Assembly (NCBI GenBank): GCA_963731125.1
Contig: CAVSVP010000007.1
Location: 496,001-560,000 of the forward strand
Reading direction: 5' to 3'
From: CAVSVP01 sp963731125
GTDB lineage: Bacteria > Pseudomonadota > Gammaproteobacteria > Competibacterales > Competibacteraceae
DNA length: 64,000 nucleotides
Part shown: piece after piece, positions 54,423 to 63,219 of the stretch
How the letters are laid out: each line of letters starts with the position of its first letter
Numbering within the stretch: the stretch's first letter is position 1
Notes under the pieces: generated by a model
The model's database searches: none
What the model was told of the DNA's origin: nothing
The model's input: the letters and a program-made list of their open reading frames with translations, nothing else
Program-made: the position numbers and the translations under genes

Positions 54423-55742
54423 ATGATGAAACCAATTGCTTCGGTCGCTGCCCTCGTTGCTGCCCTAGCGTTATCTGTCACGGCGGTACAAGCCGACACC
54501 TCGGTAACGATCGGCACCGTAAATAACGGTGATATGATCATCATGCAGAGGCTCTCAAGGGAGTTCGAAAAGCAGAATCCGGACATCAAGCTGGATTGGG
54601 TGGTGCTGGAAGAGAATGTCATGCGCCAGCGTCTGACCACCGACATCGCCACCAATAGCGGCCAGTTCGACGTCATGACCATCGGCACCTATGAGGTTCC
54701 CATCTGGGCGGAGCAGGGCTGGCTGGTAGCTCTGGATAATCTTCCGGAAGATTATGACTTGGACGACGTGCTCAAGCCGGTGCGTGACGGGTTGTCCTAT
54801 GATGGCAAGCTCTACGCCCTGCCATTCTACGCCGAGAGCTCACTGACCTTCTACCGCACGGATCTGTTCGAGAAAGCGGGACTGTCCATGCCCGAGCAGC
54901 CCACCTGGGACGACATCAAGCAATTTGCTGAGGCTCTTACCGACAAGGACGCCGGGATCTACGGTATCTGCTTGCGCGGCAAGCCGGGTTGGGGCGAAAA
55001 CATGGCGCTTCTGTCCACCATGGTTCACACCTTCGGCGGCCAGTGGTTCGACGAAAACTGGAACCCCACCATCGACTCCCCGGCGTGGAAGGAGGCCGTC
55101 AGCACCTATGTGGATCTGCTGAACAACTATGGCCCCCCAGGCGCCAGCTCCAACGGCTTTAACGAGAACCTGGCCCTGTTCACCAGCGGCAAGTGCGGCA
55201 TGTGGATCGACGCCACGGTGGCTGCTGGCCTGGTGTTCAACCCCGCCGAGTCCCAGGTGGCCGATAAGGTGGGCTTTGCTCAGGCCCCCATCGGCAAGAC
55301 TCCCAAGGGGAATCATTGGCTATGGTCCTGGGCCCTGGCGATCCCCGTGTCCTCCGATGCCAAGGAGGCTGCCCAGAAGTTCATCGTCTGGGCCACTTCC
55401 AAGCCCTACATCGAGCTGGTAGGCGAACAGGTAGGCTGGACCAGCGTGCCGCCGGGAACCCGCACGTCCACCTATGCGAACCCCAAGTATACCGAGGCCG
55501 CGCCCTTCGCCAAGCCCGTGCTTGAGGCCATCCAGACCGCTGATCCTACCGACCAGACTCTGAATCCTGCGCCATATACCGGGATTCAGTATGTCGGCAT
55601 TGCCGAGTTCCAGGGTATCGGTACCCAGATTGGCCAAACCATGGCCGGGGTTCTCGCGGGGCAGATGTCGGTGGACCAGGCTCTGAAGTCTGCCCAGTCG
55701 TCCGTCGCCCGCACCATGCGCCAGTCAGGCTATCCTAAGTAA
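54423..55742 (+). CDS. Polyol ABC transporter binding protein, copy 2
   Basis: 439 residues from ATG 54423, chosen because AAGGAGGA lies eight bases upstream; the open frame extends to 54366 without a site. Signal peptide MMKPIASVAALVAALALS ending VQADTSV. Segments: EKQNPDIKLDWVVLEEN, DVMTIGTYEVPIWAEQGWLV, LYALPFYAESSLTFYRTDLF, IYGICLRGKPGWGENMALLS, FGGQWFDENWNPTID. More GC-rich than copy 1. A strong hairpin at 55753-55796 separates it from the permease genes and would allow higher expression of the binding protein. Confidence 0.92.
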   Translation: MMKPIASVAALVAALALSVTAVQADTSVTIGTVNNGDMIIMQRLSREFEKQNPDIKLDWVVLEENVMRQRLTTDIATNSGQFDVMTIGTYEVPIWAEQGWLVALDNLPEDYDLDDVLKPVRDGLSYDGKLYALPFYAESSLTFYRTDLFEKAGLSMPEQPTWDDIKQFAEALTDKDAGIYGICLRGKPGWGENMALLSTMVHTFGGQWFDENWNPTIDSPAWKEAVSTYVDLLNNYGPPGASSNGFNENLALFTSGKCGMWIDATVAAGLVFNPAESQVADKVGFAQAPIGKTPKGNHWLWSWALAIPVSSDAKEAAQKFIVWATSKPYIELVGEQVGWTSVPPGTRTSTYANPKYTEAAPFAKPVLEAIQTADPTDQTLNPAPYTGIQYVGIAEFQGIGTQIGQTMAGVLAGQMSVDQALKSAQSSVARTMRQSGYPK

Positions 55743-55752
55743 GGCCGGCCCG

Positions 55753-55796
55753 ACTTCGCTCGCCCACCGGTCCAAGGGCTGGCGGGCGAGCGAAGT
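55753..55796 (+). terminator. Long hairpin between binding protein and permease genes
   Basis: ACTTCGCTCGCCC (55753-55765) pairs perfectly with GGGCGAGCGAAGT (55784-55796), with further partial pairing inside. There is no strong U-run, so partial termination or protection of the upstream mRNA is more likely than full termination, as often seen after binding-protein genes. Confidence 0.65.
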
Positions 55797-55837
55797 TTAC
55801 CGCTTCCCATTAAAGGCTGTCCAAAGGGGTGACTGAA

Positions 55838-56758
55838 ATGGCAACCACCGCAAATGCAACAACTGCAGCCGTGGCTGCAAAGCGGAAACGGAAGACGCGG
55901 GAAGTCGATACCCGGCCTCTGCTGTGGCCATCGGTGATCGTTCTATTCCTTTGGATGATCGTGCCTCTGGCTATGACGATCTATTTCTCGATCATCCGCT
56001 ACAACCTGCTTAATCCGACACTCACCGGCTTCGCCGGTGCGGAAAACTATCAGTTCCTCTTCGAGGATCCGGCCCTCTGGGCGTCCTTGTGGAATACCCT
56101 GGTGCTGACCGGCTCGGTCCTGATCATCACGGTGGTGCTGGGCACCCTGTTCGCGGTGCTCTACAACAAGGAGTTCTTCGGTCGGGGTATCGCCAGGCTG
56201 CTGGTAATCGCACCCTTCTTCGTCATGCCCACGGTGAGCGCCCTAATCTGGAAAAATATGATGATGCACCCGGTCTACGGCTTTCTCAGTTGGCTGCAAA
56301 GCAGCATCGGCCTTACGCCCATCGACTGGTTTACCCATTACCCGATGCTGTCGATCATCATCATCGTCTCCTGGCAATGGGTACCGTTTGCCTTCCTGAT
56401 CTTGCTGACCGCCATCCAGTCCCTGGACAGCGAGCAGCAAGAGGCTGCCCGTATCGATGGTGCCGGCCCCATTGCCATGTTCTACTATATTACTCTGCCC
56501 CACCTGTCGCGGGCCATCTCGGTGGTCATCATGATCGAGACGATCTTCCTGCTGACTATCTTCGCCGAGATTTACGTCACCACCTCGGGTGGTCCCGGGC
56601 TGGCCACCACCAATCTGGCCTATTTCATCTACTCGGTGGGACTGTTGCAATTCGACGTGGGCTACGCTTCCGCCGGCGGCGTCATCGCCGTGGTCCTGGC
56701 CAATATCGTGTCCATCTTCCTGGTGTGGACCGTTTCCCGCAACCTGCAGCAGACTTGA
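55838..56758 (+). CDS. smoF: Polyol ABC transporter permease 1
   Basis: 306 residues from ATG 55838; a GTG at 55829 is also open, but AAAGGGG fits the ATG better. Six membrane helices of the MalF/SmoF type start after a Lys-rich cytoplasmic tail (AAKRKRKTREVDTRPLLWPS). LLVIAPFFVMPTVSALIWKN and the EAA loop EQQEAARIDGAGPIAMFYYI are present. It forms the inner-membrane channel with the next gene product, 13 bases downstream. Confidence 0.92.
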   Translation: MATTANATTAAVAAKRKRKTREVDTRPLLWPSVIVLFLWMIVPLAMTIYFSIIRYNLLNPTLTGFAGAENYQFLFEDPALWASLWNTLVLTGSVLIITVVLGTLFAVLYNKEFFGRGIARLLVIAPFFVMPTVSALIWKNMMMHPVYGFLSWLQSSIGLTPIDWFTHYPMLSIIIIVSWQWVPFAFLILLTAIQSLDSEQQEAARIDGAGPIAMFYYITLPHLSRAISVVIMIETIFLLTIFAEIYVTTSGGPGLATTNLAYFIYSVGLLQFDVGYASAGGVIAVVLANIVSIFLVWTVSRNLQQT

Positions 56759-56771
56759 AGAGGCCAATCTC

Positions 56772-57593
56772 ATGCAACAGATATCCCGCGAAAAGCTCTG
56801 GACCACGGCGCTTGCCTGGTTCATCGCCATCGTTATATTTTTTCCCATTTTTTGGATGACGTTGACCGCCTTCAAGACCGAGACCGAGGCCTTCTCCACG
56901 CCGCCCTCGCTGTTCTTCAATCCCACCCTGGATAACTTCAGCGATGTGTTCGCGCGCAGCGACTATCTCAAGTTCGCCTGGAACTCGGTCGCCGTGTCCT
57001 TCGGCTCCACCCTGCTGGCGCTCGCGTTTGCCATCCCCGCGGCCTACGCCATGGCGTTCTTCCCCACCAAGCGCACCCCTGGCACGCTGCTGTGGATGTT
57101 GTCCACCAAGATGATGCCCCCGGTCGGGGTGCTGGTGCCGATCTACCTGCTGTTCAGGGACACGGGGCTGCTGGACACCGTCACGGGGCTGCTGATCGTG
57201 TTCACTCTGATCAACCTGCCCATCGTCATCTGGATGCTCTATACCTACTTCAAGGACGTGCCTCCCGAGATCATGGAGGCAGGTCGCGTGGACGGCGCCA
57301 CCCCCATGCAGCAGTTATTCCTGCTGCTCATCCCCCTGGCCCTGCCGGGCATTGCCTCGACCGGGCTGCTGACGGTGATCCTGGCCTGGAACGAGGCCTT
57401 CTGGAGCCTCAATCTGACCAGCTCGCAAGGGGCGCCGCTCACGGCCTTCATCGCCTCTTTCTCGAGCCCCCAGGGTCTGTTCTGGGCAAAGCTCTCGGCT
57501 GCTTCGGTGATGGCTATTGCCCCCATTTTGATCGTGGGTTGGGTGAGCCAGAAACAACTGGTCCAGGGTCTCACCTTCGGCGCTGTCAAGTAA
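56772..57593 (+). CDS. smoG: Polyol ABC transporter permease 2
   Basis: 273 residues from ATG 56772 (MQQISREKLWTTALAWFIAI). The open frame extends upstream to 56589, but that part is the antisense-like shadow of permease 1. MalG-type: FKTETEAFSTPPSLFF, helices including LLALAFAIPAAYAMAFF, and the EAA loop PEIMEAGRVDGATPMQQLFL. The C-terminus WVSQKQLVQGLTFGAVK is typical. The ATPase gene follows 64 bases downstream. Confidence 0.92.
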   Translation: MQQISREKLWTTALAWFIAIVIFFPIFWMTLTAFKTETEAFSTPPSLFFNPTLDNFSDVFARSDYLKFAWNSVAVSFGSTLLALAFAIPAAYAMAFFPTKRTPGTLLWMLSTKMMPPVGVLVPIYLLFRDTGLLDTVTGLLIVFTLINLPIVIWMLYTYFKDVPPEIMEAGRVDGATPMQQLFLLLIPLALPGIASTGLLTVILAWNEAFWSLNLTSSQGAPLTAFIASFSSPQGLFWAKLSAASVMAIAPILIVGWVSQKQLVQGLTFGAVK

Positions 57594-57657
57594 AAAATGA
57601 TGGGGTCGGTTCCCGCGTGTTGAACCGATTCCGGCTCACCTACTAGGAGATTTAGCA

Positions 57658-58794
57658 ATGGCTGAGGTCGTGCTGCGTAACATCCGTAAAGCCTATGGCG
57701 ACGTGGAAGTCATCAAGGGCGTTGATCTGGACATCCGAGACAAAGAATTCGCCGTTTTTGTGGGCCCTTCCGGCTGCGGTAAATCCACGCTGCTCAGAAT
57801 GATCGCCGGACTGGAGAGCATCACCGACGGGGATCTCAGCATCGGTGGCCAGCGGGTCAACGACCTGTCGTCGTCGGAGCGGGGAATTTCTATGGTGTTT
57901 CAGACCTATGCCCTCTACCCCCATATGACAGTGCGGGACAATATGGGCTTTAGCCTGAAGCTCGCCAAATTGCCCAAGGACGAAATCAACCGTAAGGTGA
58001 CCGAGGCCGCCCGTATTCTCAAACTCGAGCCACTGCTGGACCGCAAGCCGAAAGACCTGTCCGGCGGCCAGCGCCAGCGGGTAGCCATCGGCCGGGCCAT
58101 CGTCCGCAACCCCAAAGTGTTTCTGTTCGACGAGCCCCTCTCGAATCTGGATGCGTCGTTGCGGGTGCAGATGCGCATCGAGATCGCCCGCATGCACAGC
58201 GATTTCGATGCCACCATGGTCTACGTGACTCACGATCAGGTGGAGGCCATGACCATGGCCGACAAGATCGTAGTGCTACAGAGCGGGATTGTGGAACAGG
58301 TCGGCTCGCCCCTGGAACTCTACCACCATCCGCGCAACCGCTTCGTTGCCGGCTTTATCGGTTCGCCCAACATGAATTTTCTGGAGACGGCAGTGCAGAA
58401 CATCACGCCTGAAGCGGTCACTGTCGGCTTGCCGGGAGGCTCCAAAGTCAGCGTGCCGGCCAAGGGGCCAGGCCGTCGACCCGGTGAGAAGATCACCCTA
58501 GGCGTGCGCCCGGAGCATCTGCTGGAGGGGGGTGGCGGCGACGGGCAGATCCCCGGCAAGGTGATAGTGGTCGAGCGCCTCGGCAGTGGCACCCTGATCT
58601 ACGCCAAACTCGAGGATGACCAAAACATCAGCGCCCAGATCGACGGTAGCAGTCCGATTCGGGTGGGCGATGATATCAACTTGGGCGTCAAGAGTGAAAT
58701 CTGCCACCTGTTCGGTCCCGACGGTCTGGCTCTCGAGCAGATCGGTCGCCACCCGCTGGCCGATGTGGGCCGGAGTCGGCCGGAGGTGCACTGA
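57658..58794 (+). CDS. smoK: Polyol ABC transporter ATPase (MalK/SmoK type)
   Basis: 378 residues. Walker A FVGPSGCGKSTLLRMIAGLE, Q-loop MVFQTYALYPHMTV, signature LSGGQRQRVAIGRAIVRNP, Walker B LFDEPLSNLDA and H-loop VYVTHDQVEAMT, then the MalK-type C-terminal OB-fold domain (GVRPEHLLEGGG, VVERLGSGTLIYA). It energises the two permeases. GGAG lies before the ATG. The remains of a mannitol dehydrogenase gene follow, where that gene stands in related operons. Confidence 0.94.
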   Translation: MAEVVLRNIRKAYGDVEVIKGVDLDIRDKEFAVFVGPSGCGKSTLLRMIAGLESITDGDLSIGGQRVNDLSSSERGISMVFQTYALYPHMTVRDNMGFSLKLAKLPKDEINRKVTEAARILKLEPLLDRKPKDLSGGQRQRVAIGRAIVRNPKVFLFDEPLSNLDASLRVQMRIEIARMHSDFDATMVYVTHDQVEAMTMADKIVVLQSGIVEQVGSPLELYHHPRNRFVAGFIGSPNMNFLETAVQNITPEAVTVGLPGGSKVSVPAKGPGRRPGEKITLGVRPEHLLEGGGGDGQIPGKVIVVERLGSGTLIYAKLEDDQNISAQIDGSSPIRVGDDINLGVKSEICHLFGPDGLALEQIGRHPLADVGRSRPEVH

Positions 58795-58839
58795 CCAGCG
58801 CCAGAACGGTCATCGCCGAAATTATTCGCTCCCTGAAAT

Positions 58840-58960
58840 ATGATCGGGATCGCCAGTTATACTGCCCCGGGCGAAGGCTCCGACAACGAAGACGCTTATG
58901 AGATTCGGCGCCATCCTACCAGCCACAGCATTTGCGCTTTGGCGGACGGTCGTGGCGGTG
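58840..58960 (+). pseudogene. PP2C-type protein phosphatase fragment (N-terminal)
   Basis: The plus strand reads IGIASYTAPGEGSDNEDAYE and HSICALADGRGG, the N-terminal metal-binding start of PP2C-like phosphatases (EDAYE, ALADGRGG). The similarity ends near 58960 where the mannitol dehydrogenase fragment begins. Only about 40 residues of a family of 220 or more are left. Confidence 0.65.
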
Positions 58961-58964
58961 CCTT

Positions 58965-59337
58965 TATACGGTCGTCGAACGCAGCGCGGCGGGTGGCTAT
59001 TATCAGAATGAGGGGACTGGGGAGTTTAACGATACGCATCCGCACATAGTGCACGACCTGTGGCCCATCCCCATGAACCCAAGTGCTCCTTCGGCTATCT
59101 CGTCGAGGCCCTCGACCTGCGGCGCCGTCAAGGATTACCTCCGTTCACGGTGATGTCATGCGCCAACGTGCAGTACAATGGCGATGTGGCGAAGAAAATG
59201 ATCCTGGCCTTCGTCGAGCGTAGAGATCCGGCGTTGCACCAATGGATTACCGAGCACTTTGCCTTTCCCACCAGCATGGTCGATCGTATCGTGCCCGCCA
59301 CCACCGATGAGCATCGGGCTCTGGTGAATCACAGGAA
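58965..59337 (+). pseudogene. Mannitol 2-dehydrogenase fragment, frameshifted
   Basis: One frame gives GGYYQNEGTGEFNDTHPHIV and HDL, another continues AHPHEPKCSFGYLVEALDLR, RRQGLPPFTVMSC and NGDVAKKMILAFVERRDPAL up to VDRIVPATTDEHRALV. These are the middle segments of long-chain mannitol dehydrogenases (EGGYY..., PFTVMSCDN, RITP). The shift is near 59058-59062. Both ends are missing. Its place directly after smoK fits the smo/mtl operon order, so the cluster once had this enzyme or it was brought along and lost. Confidence 0.8.
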
Positions 59338-59572
59338 GGTGCGCCGTAGCGAAACCCTGCCGAACAACAGGGTGTCGGGCTGCGGGCCCAAGATATCCCG
59401 CAATGCATCCAGGACCGGCTGTGTTTTATCGTCGGCTACGAGAAGCCGCATCATCTGCTTTTCGTCTTTATCCTTGAGGCCAAAGCGGAAGTACACTGCC
59501 TCGTGACGTTCTGCAATGCTGGCTAATCGTGTCGCCATGTCCGGCGTTGGCCACTACCTCAATGAGCTTCAC
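59329..59572 (-). pseudogene. DUF389-family membrane protein fragment (N-terminal domain)
   Basis: From a GTG at 59572 the minus strand reads KLIEVVANAGHGDTI, then in another frame LASIAERHEAVYFRFGLKDK, MMRLLVADDKTQPVLDALRD and ILGPQPDTLLFG. This matches the soluble N-terminal domain of the DUF389/TIGR00341 family. The frame change is near 59520-59530, and the membrane part is absent. It meets the mannitol dehydrogenase fragment tail to tail. Confidence 0.65.
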
Positions 59573-59634
59573 ATCCAGCCTTCGGTTTTCAGATTGTTTT
59601 CGTAATATTCAGCGCCGGCCGCGGGAAACCCCTT

Positions 59635-60636
59635 TTATAAACGGGCGAGACATTTAGCACCGCTTTCGTGTAAAGCGTCGGCTAGCCGCCGCCAGGCGGC
59701 TTCGTTGCCTGGCAATCCAAAGCGCAGGCTAGGAGGAGCATCAAAACACCGTACCCAAATACCCTGGTGAGCCAGACGCTCTTTAAGGGCCGCCGCTTCT
59801 TGATAGAGTGACCACTGAAACAGCGATGTACCTCCCGTGACTGATAGGCCCTGCCGACTTAGCAGCCCGGCCAACCGGGCACTGGCATGCGGTAATGACT
59901 GGCGTGTTTCCCGTTGCCAATGACGGTCATTGAGCGCCTGGGTAGCCACCCAGCGGCCAGGTCCGGTTACGGTCCAGGGCCCTAAAAGCTCGCGCAGGAG
60001 CTGAAGTAGAGCATCGGGTCCTAATGCAAATCCCACCCGCGCTCCGGCCAAACCGAAGAATTTGCCCAAAGAGCGCAAGATGACCAGACCCGGTAGACCG
60101 CTAGTAGGCGCAAGACTTCGTTCCGGCGTGGCATCCATAAAGGCTTCGTCGACCACTAACCAACCGTTCCGCTTTGCCAGGCGTGACCACCACTCCAGCA
60201 GTACTGCCCGACTAAACCACACACCCGTGGGATTATTGGGATTGCTCAGCACCAGTACATCTAAACTATCCAAGCGAGCCTCAATAGTCTCAGTGGTTAT
60301 TGGCACAACGTGATGCCCATGCCGGCTCCAGGCGTAGGCATGCTCGGCATAGCTGGGAGTTAGTACGCCGACTTGGCCGGGTTTGCGCAACCGGGGCAGG
60401 GTTTGCAGCGCCGCCTGAGAGCCGGCGACGGGTAATAATTGCTCGCTGCCATAATAGGCGACCGCAGCTTGTTCCAGACCGTCGTTGTCTTCAGGTAACC
60501 GTTGCCAGACCGCTGCCGGCACATCCGGCACCGGCCAGCCATAGGGATTGATACCGGTAGAAAGATCCAGCCACTGCTCGGGAGCGATGCCGTAACGTTC
60601 CGCCGCCGCGCGAATGGCGCCACCATGCTCAAGCAA
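59635..60636 (-). CDS. cobC: Threonine-phosphate decarboxylase-like aminotransferase
   Basis: 333 residues, PLP fold type I. LEHGGAIRAAAERYGIAPEQ and WLDLSTGINPYGWPVPDVP at the N-terminus, VLVLSNPNNPTGVWFSRAVL, WLVVDEAFMDATPE and the PLP lysine in LRSLGKFFGLAGARVGFALG are CobC/CobD signatures. It makes or handles the aminopropanol phosphate arm of cobalamin and works with CbiB. Its start overlaps the cbiB stop by eight bases; both are on the minus strand. Confidence 0.92.
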   Translation of the reverse strand: MLEHGGAIRAAAERYGIAPEQWLDLSTGINPYGWPVPDVPAAVWQRLPEDNDGLEQAAVAYYGSEQLLPVAGSQAALQTLPRLRKPGQVGVLTPSYAEHAYAWSRHGHHVVPITTETIEARLDSLDVLVLSNPNNPTGVWFSRAVLLEWWSRLAKRNGWLVVDEAFMDATPERSLAPTSGLPGLVILRSLGKFFGLAGARVGFALGPDALLQLLRELLGPWTVTGPGRWVATQALNDRHWQRETRQSLPHASARLAGLLSRQGLSVTGGTSLFQWSLYQEAAALKERLAHQGIWVRCFDAPPSLRFGLPGNEAAWRRLADALHESGAKCLARL

Positions 60637-61549
60637 GCAGCCATCCTCCTATGGCAATGCCGAACAGCCACAGCCAGATGGCGGCGTTGATCAGTTTGAC
60701 GGCTCGGTCAATATCAATAGCGCCGGGCGGTAGACCGGCACCGAGAGGAGGCCGTTGTATCCATTGGCTATGATAGCTGGCAGCCCCGCCTAACGACACC
60801 CCCAAAGCGCCGGCCCCCGCCGCCATAACCGGTCCGGCATTAGGGCTCTGCCAGGCTGAAGCCTGAAGACGCCAACAGCGCCAGGCTAACCGCTGTTGGC
60901 CCAACAAAGTATAACTCAGAGCGGTTAAGCGCGCCGGCATCCAGTTCAAAATATCGTCCAGACGCGCTGCAGCCCAGCCAAACTGTAAATAACGGGCGGT
61001 GCGATAACCCCACATGGCGTCTAGAGTGTTGACCAGTCGATATAGCACCACGCCGGGCGCACCGGCTACCGCGAACCAGAACAGTGCGCCAAACACGGCA
61101 TCGCAGCCATTTTCCAGCACGGATTCCACAGCGGCTGCGCTTACCTGGGCTTGGTTCATCTTGCCGGTGTCGCGGCTTACCATCAGCCCCACCCGTTGGC
61201 GGGCCAGGGGCAGGTCATGGTCATGCAGGGCTTCGGCCACTGCTCTGGCATGTTCCGCTAGGCTGGTGGCTCCCAGTGCCAGATACAATAAGCCGATTTC
61301 GACAATGAGTTCTCCATAGGCAACGAAGGACAATAACCAAACGCCCAGCACGGCGGGAAGGGTAAGACACGTCAGCGCCGCGCCGCCACGTAGCCGCCGC
61401 CGTCTGGCACTTAGCTGCGGTGGACCGTAAAACCACTGTTCTGTCCGCTGAGCGAGGCTGCCAAACCCCACCAGGGGATGCCAGCGACGTGGCTCTCCCA
61501 GCCGGCGATCCAGAAGAATGGCGCATGCACAGATAAGGGCTAACTTCAT
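60629..61549 (-). CDS. cbiB: Adenosylcobinamide-phosphate synthase
   Basis: 306 residues. An N-terminal helix (LALICACAILLDRRLGEPRR) leads into the family motif WHPLVGFGSLAQRTEQ; QVSAAAVESVLENGCDAVFG and YRLVNTLDAMWGYRTARY are CbiB/CobD segments, and several helices give an integral membrane protein. It attaches the aminopropanol arm to adenosylcobyric acid. It is divergent from cobQ (93 bases), which makes its substrate, and overlaps cobC. Confidence 0.94.
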   Translation of the reverse strand: MKLALICACAILLDRRLGEPRRWHPLVGFGSLAQRTEQWFYGPPQLSARRRRLRGGAALTCLTLPAVLGVWLLSFVAYGELIVEIGLLYLALGATSLAEHARAVAEALHDHDLPLARQRVGLMVSRDTGKMNQAQVSAAAVESVLENGCDAVFGALFWFAVAGAPGVVLYRLVNTLDAMWGYRTARYLQFGWAAARLDDILNWMPARLTALSYTLLGQQRLAWRCWRLQASAWQSPNAGPVMAAGAGALGVSLGGAASYHSQWIQRPPLGAGLPPGAIDIDRAVKLINAAIWLWLFGIAIGGWLLA

Positions 61550-61641
61550 TGGGCAGGTTTATTGGCTGAAAGGAGTGTTAAGATTTGTCTATCCGGAAAA
61601 AATAATGTAGCGAATTTAATTAATCAATCATAAATCATAGC

Positions 61642-63135
61642 ATGACTGCCAAAACCTTGATGATTCAGGGCACCACCTCGGACGCCGGCAAAAGCGCCCT
61701 GGTAACCGGCCTTTGCCGGGTGCTGGTTCGACGGGGCGTGCGGGTGGTGCCGTTTAAACCTCAAAATATGGCCTTAAATAGCGCCGTGACCGTGGACGGT
61801 GGTGAGATCGGCCGTTCCCAGGCGGTGCAGGCCCAGGCCGCCGGTCTGGACCCCCACACCGATATGAACCCGGTGCTGCTCAAACCCAATACCGATATTG
61901 GCGCTCAGGTTATCATTCATGGTCGGCCCTTGGCCAACATGGACGCCCGCACCTATCACGACTATAAACGCGTGGCCATGCGGGCGGTGCTGGAGTCTCA
62001 CGCCCGGCTGCAGAGAAACTATGACCTGATCCTGGTGGAAGGGGCCGGCAGCCCGGCGGAAATTAATCTCCGGGATAACGATATCGCCAACATGGGTTTC
62101 GCCGAGGCGGTGGACTGTCCGGTCTGGCTGGTGGGCGATATCGACAGAGGCGGCGTGTTTGCCCAGTTGATGGGAACGCTGGCCGTGCTCGCGCCCAGCG
62201 AGCAGGCCCGGATCCGGAGCTTTATTATTAATCGCTTTCGCGGTGATCTCGCCCTGCTCGAGTCGGGCCTGACATGGCTGGAGCATGCAACGGGTAAGCC
62301 GGTGCTGGGTGTACTGCCATATCTTCAGGGGCTTCATTTGGAAGCCGAAGATTCCCTTTCCCGGGCGCCGGGGACGATCAAGGAAAAGGGCGGCCTGAGA
62401 GTTGTGGTGCCGGTGCTTGCCCGCATTAGCAATCATACGGACCTGGATCCCCTGCGCCTGCACCCCCAGGTGGAGGTATGCTGGGTGCGTTCTGGCGACC
62501 CTTTTCCGCCGGCGGATCTGATTATTCTGCCGGGCAGCAAGAGTACCCGGGGAGATTTGCAGCGCTTGCGGAAACAAGGCTGGGACCAGGCCATTTACCG
62601 GCACTTGCGTTACGGCGGCAAACTCATCGGTATCTGTGGAGGATTTCAGATGCTGGGCTGCACGGTGCACGATCCTGAAGGTTTTGAGGGTGCACCCGGC
62701 GCTAGCCCGGGTCTGAATTTATTAGACCTGGAGACGACACTAACGCCCCAGAAACAATTACGGCGAGTGGAAGGGTGCCTAGCGCTGGAGCAGGCTCTAG
62801 TAACCGGCTATGAAATTCACATGGGCGTCACCGTCGGGTCTGCGCTGGAGCGTCCGGCGGTACATCTGGCAGAGCACACGGACGGGGTGATCTCTGCGGA
62901 TAATCAGCTGATTGGCACCTACCTACATGGTCTATTCGATGCCGCGCCGGCGCGGGATGCTTTGCTGCGCTGGGCAGGGCTCGCCGTGCAGGAAGCGCCG
63001 GATTATCGTCTGCTTAGGGAGGCCGGCATCGAACAATTGGCGGATGCGGTGGAAACTTATCTGGATCTAAGCGCTTTGGCAGTTATTTTAGAAGAGAAAT
63101 ATGCGCATGCCAGTGCTTGCGGGCGACTTGATTAA
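61642..63135 (+). CDS. cobQ: Adenosylcobyric acid synthase (glutamine-hydrolysing)
   Basis: 497 residues. N-terminal dethiobiotin-synthetase-like ATP domain: MIQGTTSDAGKSALVTGLCR, VPFKPQNMALNSAVTVDGGE, VEGAGSPAEINLRDNDIANM. C-terminal class I-type glutamine amidotransferase domain: IILPGSKSTRGDLQRLR, GKLIGICGGFQMLG with the catalytic Cys, YEIHMGVTVG, and the His in GTYLHGLFD. It amidates the corrin side chains b, d, e and g. Shares a short, AT-rich divergent promoter region with cbiB. Confidence 0.95.
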   Translation: MTAKTLMIQGTTSDAGKSALVTGLCRVLVRRGVRVVPFKPQNMALNSAVTVDGGEIGRSQAVQAQAAGLDPHTDMNPVLLKPNTDIGAQVIIHGRPLANMDARTYHDYKRVAMRAVLESHARLQRNYDLILVEGAGSPAEINLRDNDIANMGFAEAVDCPVWLVGDIDRGGVFAQLMGTLAVLAPSEQARIRSFIINRFRGDLALLESGLTWLEHATGKPVLGVLPYLQGLHLEAEDSLSRAPGTIKEKGGLRVVVPVLARISNHTDLDPLRLHPQVEVCWVRSGDPFPPADLIILPGSKSTRGDLQRLRKQGWDQAIYRHLRYGGKLIGICGGFQMLGCTVHDPEGFEGAPGASPGLNLLDLETTLTPQKQLRRVEGCLALEQALVTGYEIHMGVTVGSALERPAVHLAEHTDGVISADNQLIGTYLHGLFDAAPARDALLRWAGLAVQEAPDYRLLREAGIEQLADAVETYLDLSALAVILEEKYAHASACGRLD

Positions 63136-63219
63136 GCCAGGGCTTCACGGCCAGTGGATGTGACAACAATGTCCCAAAATAGAGCTAGGATGTGTCAAGA
63201 CGACAGTGGCAGATCGTTT

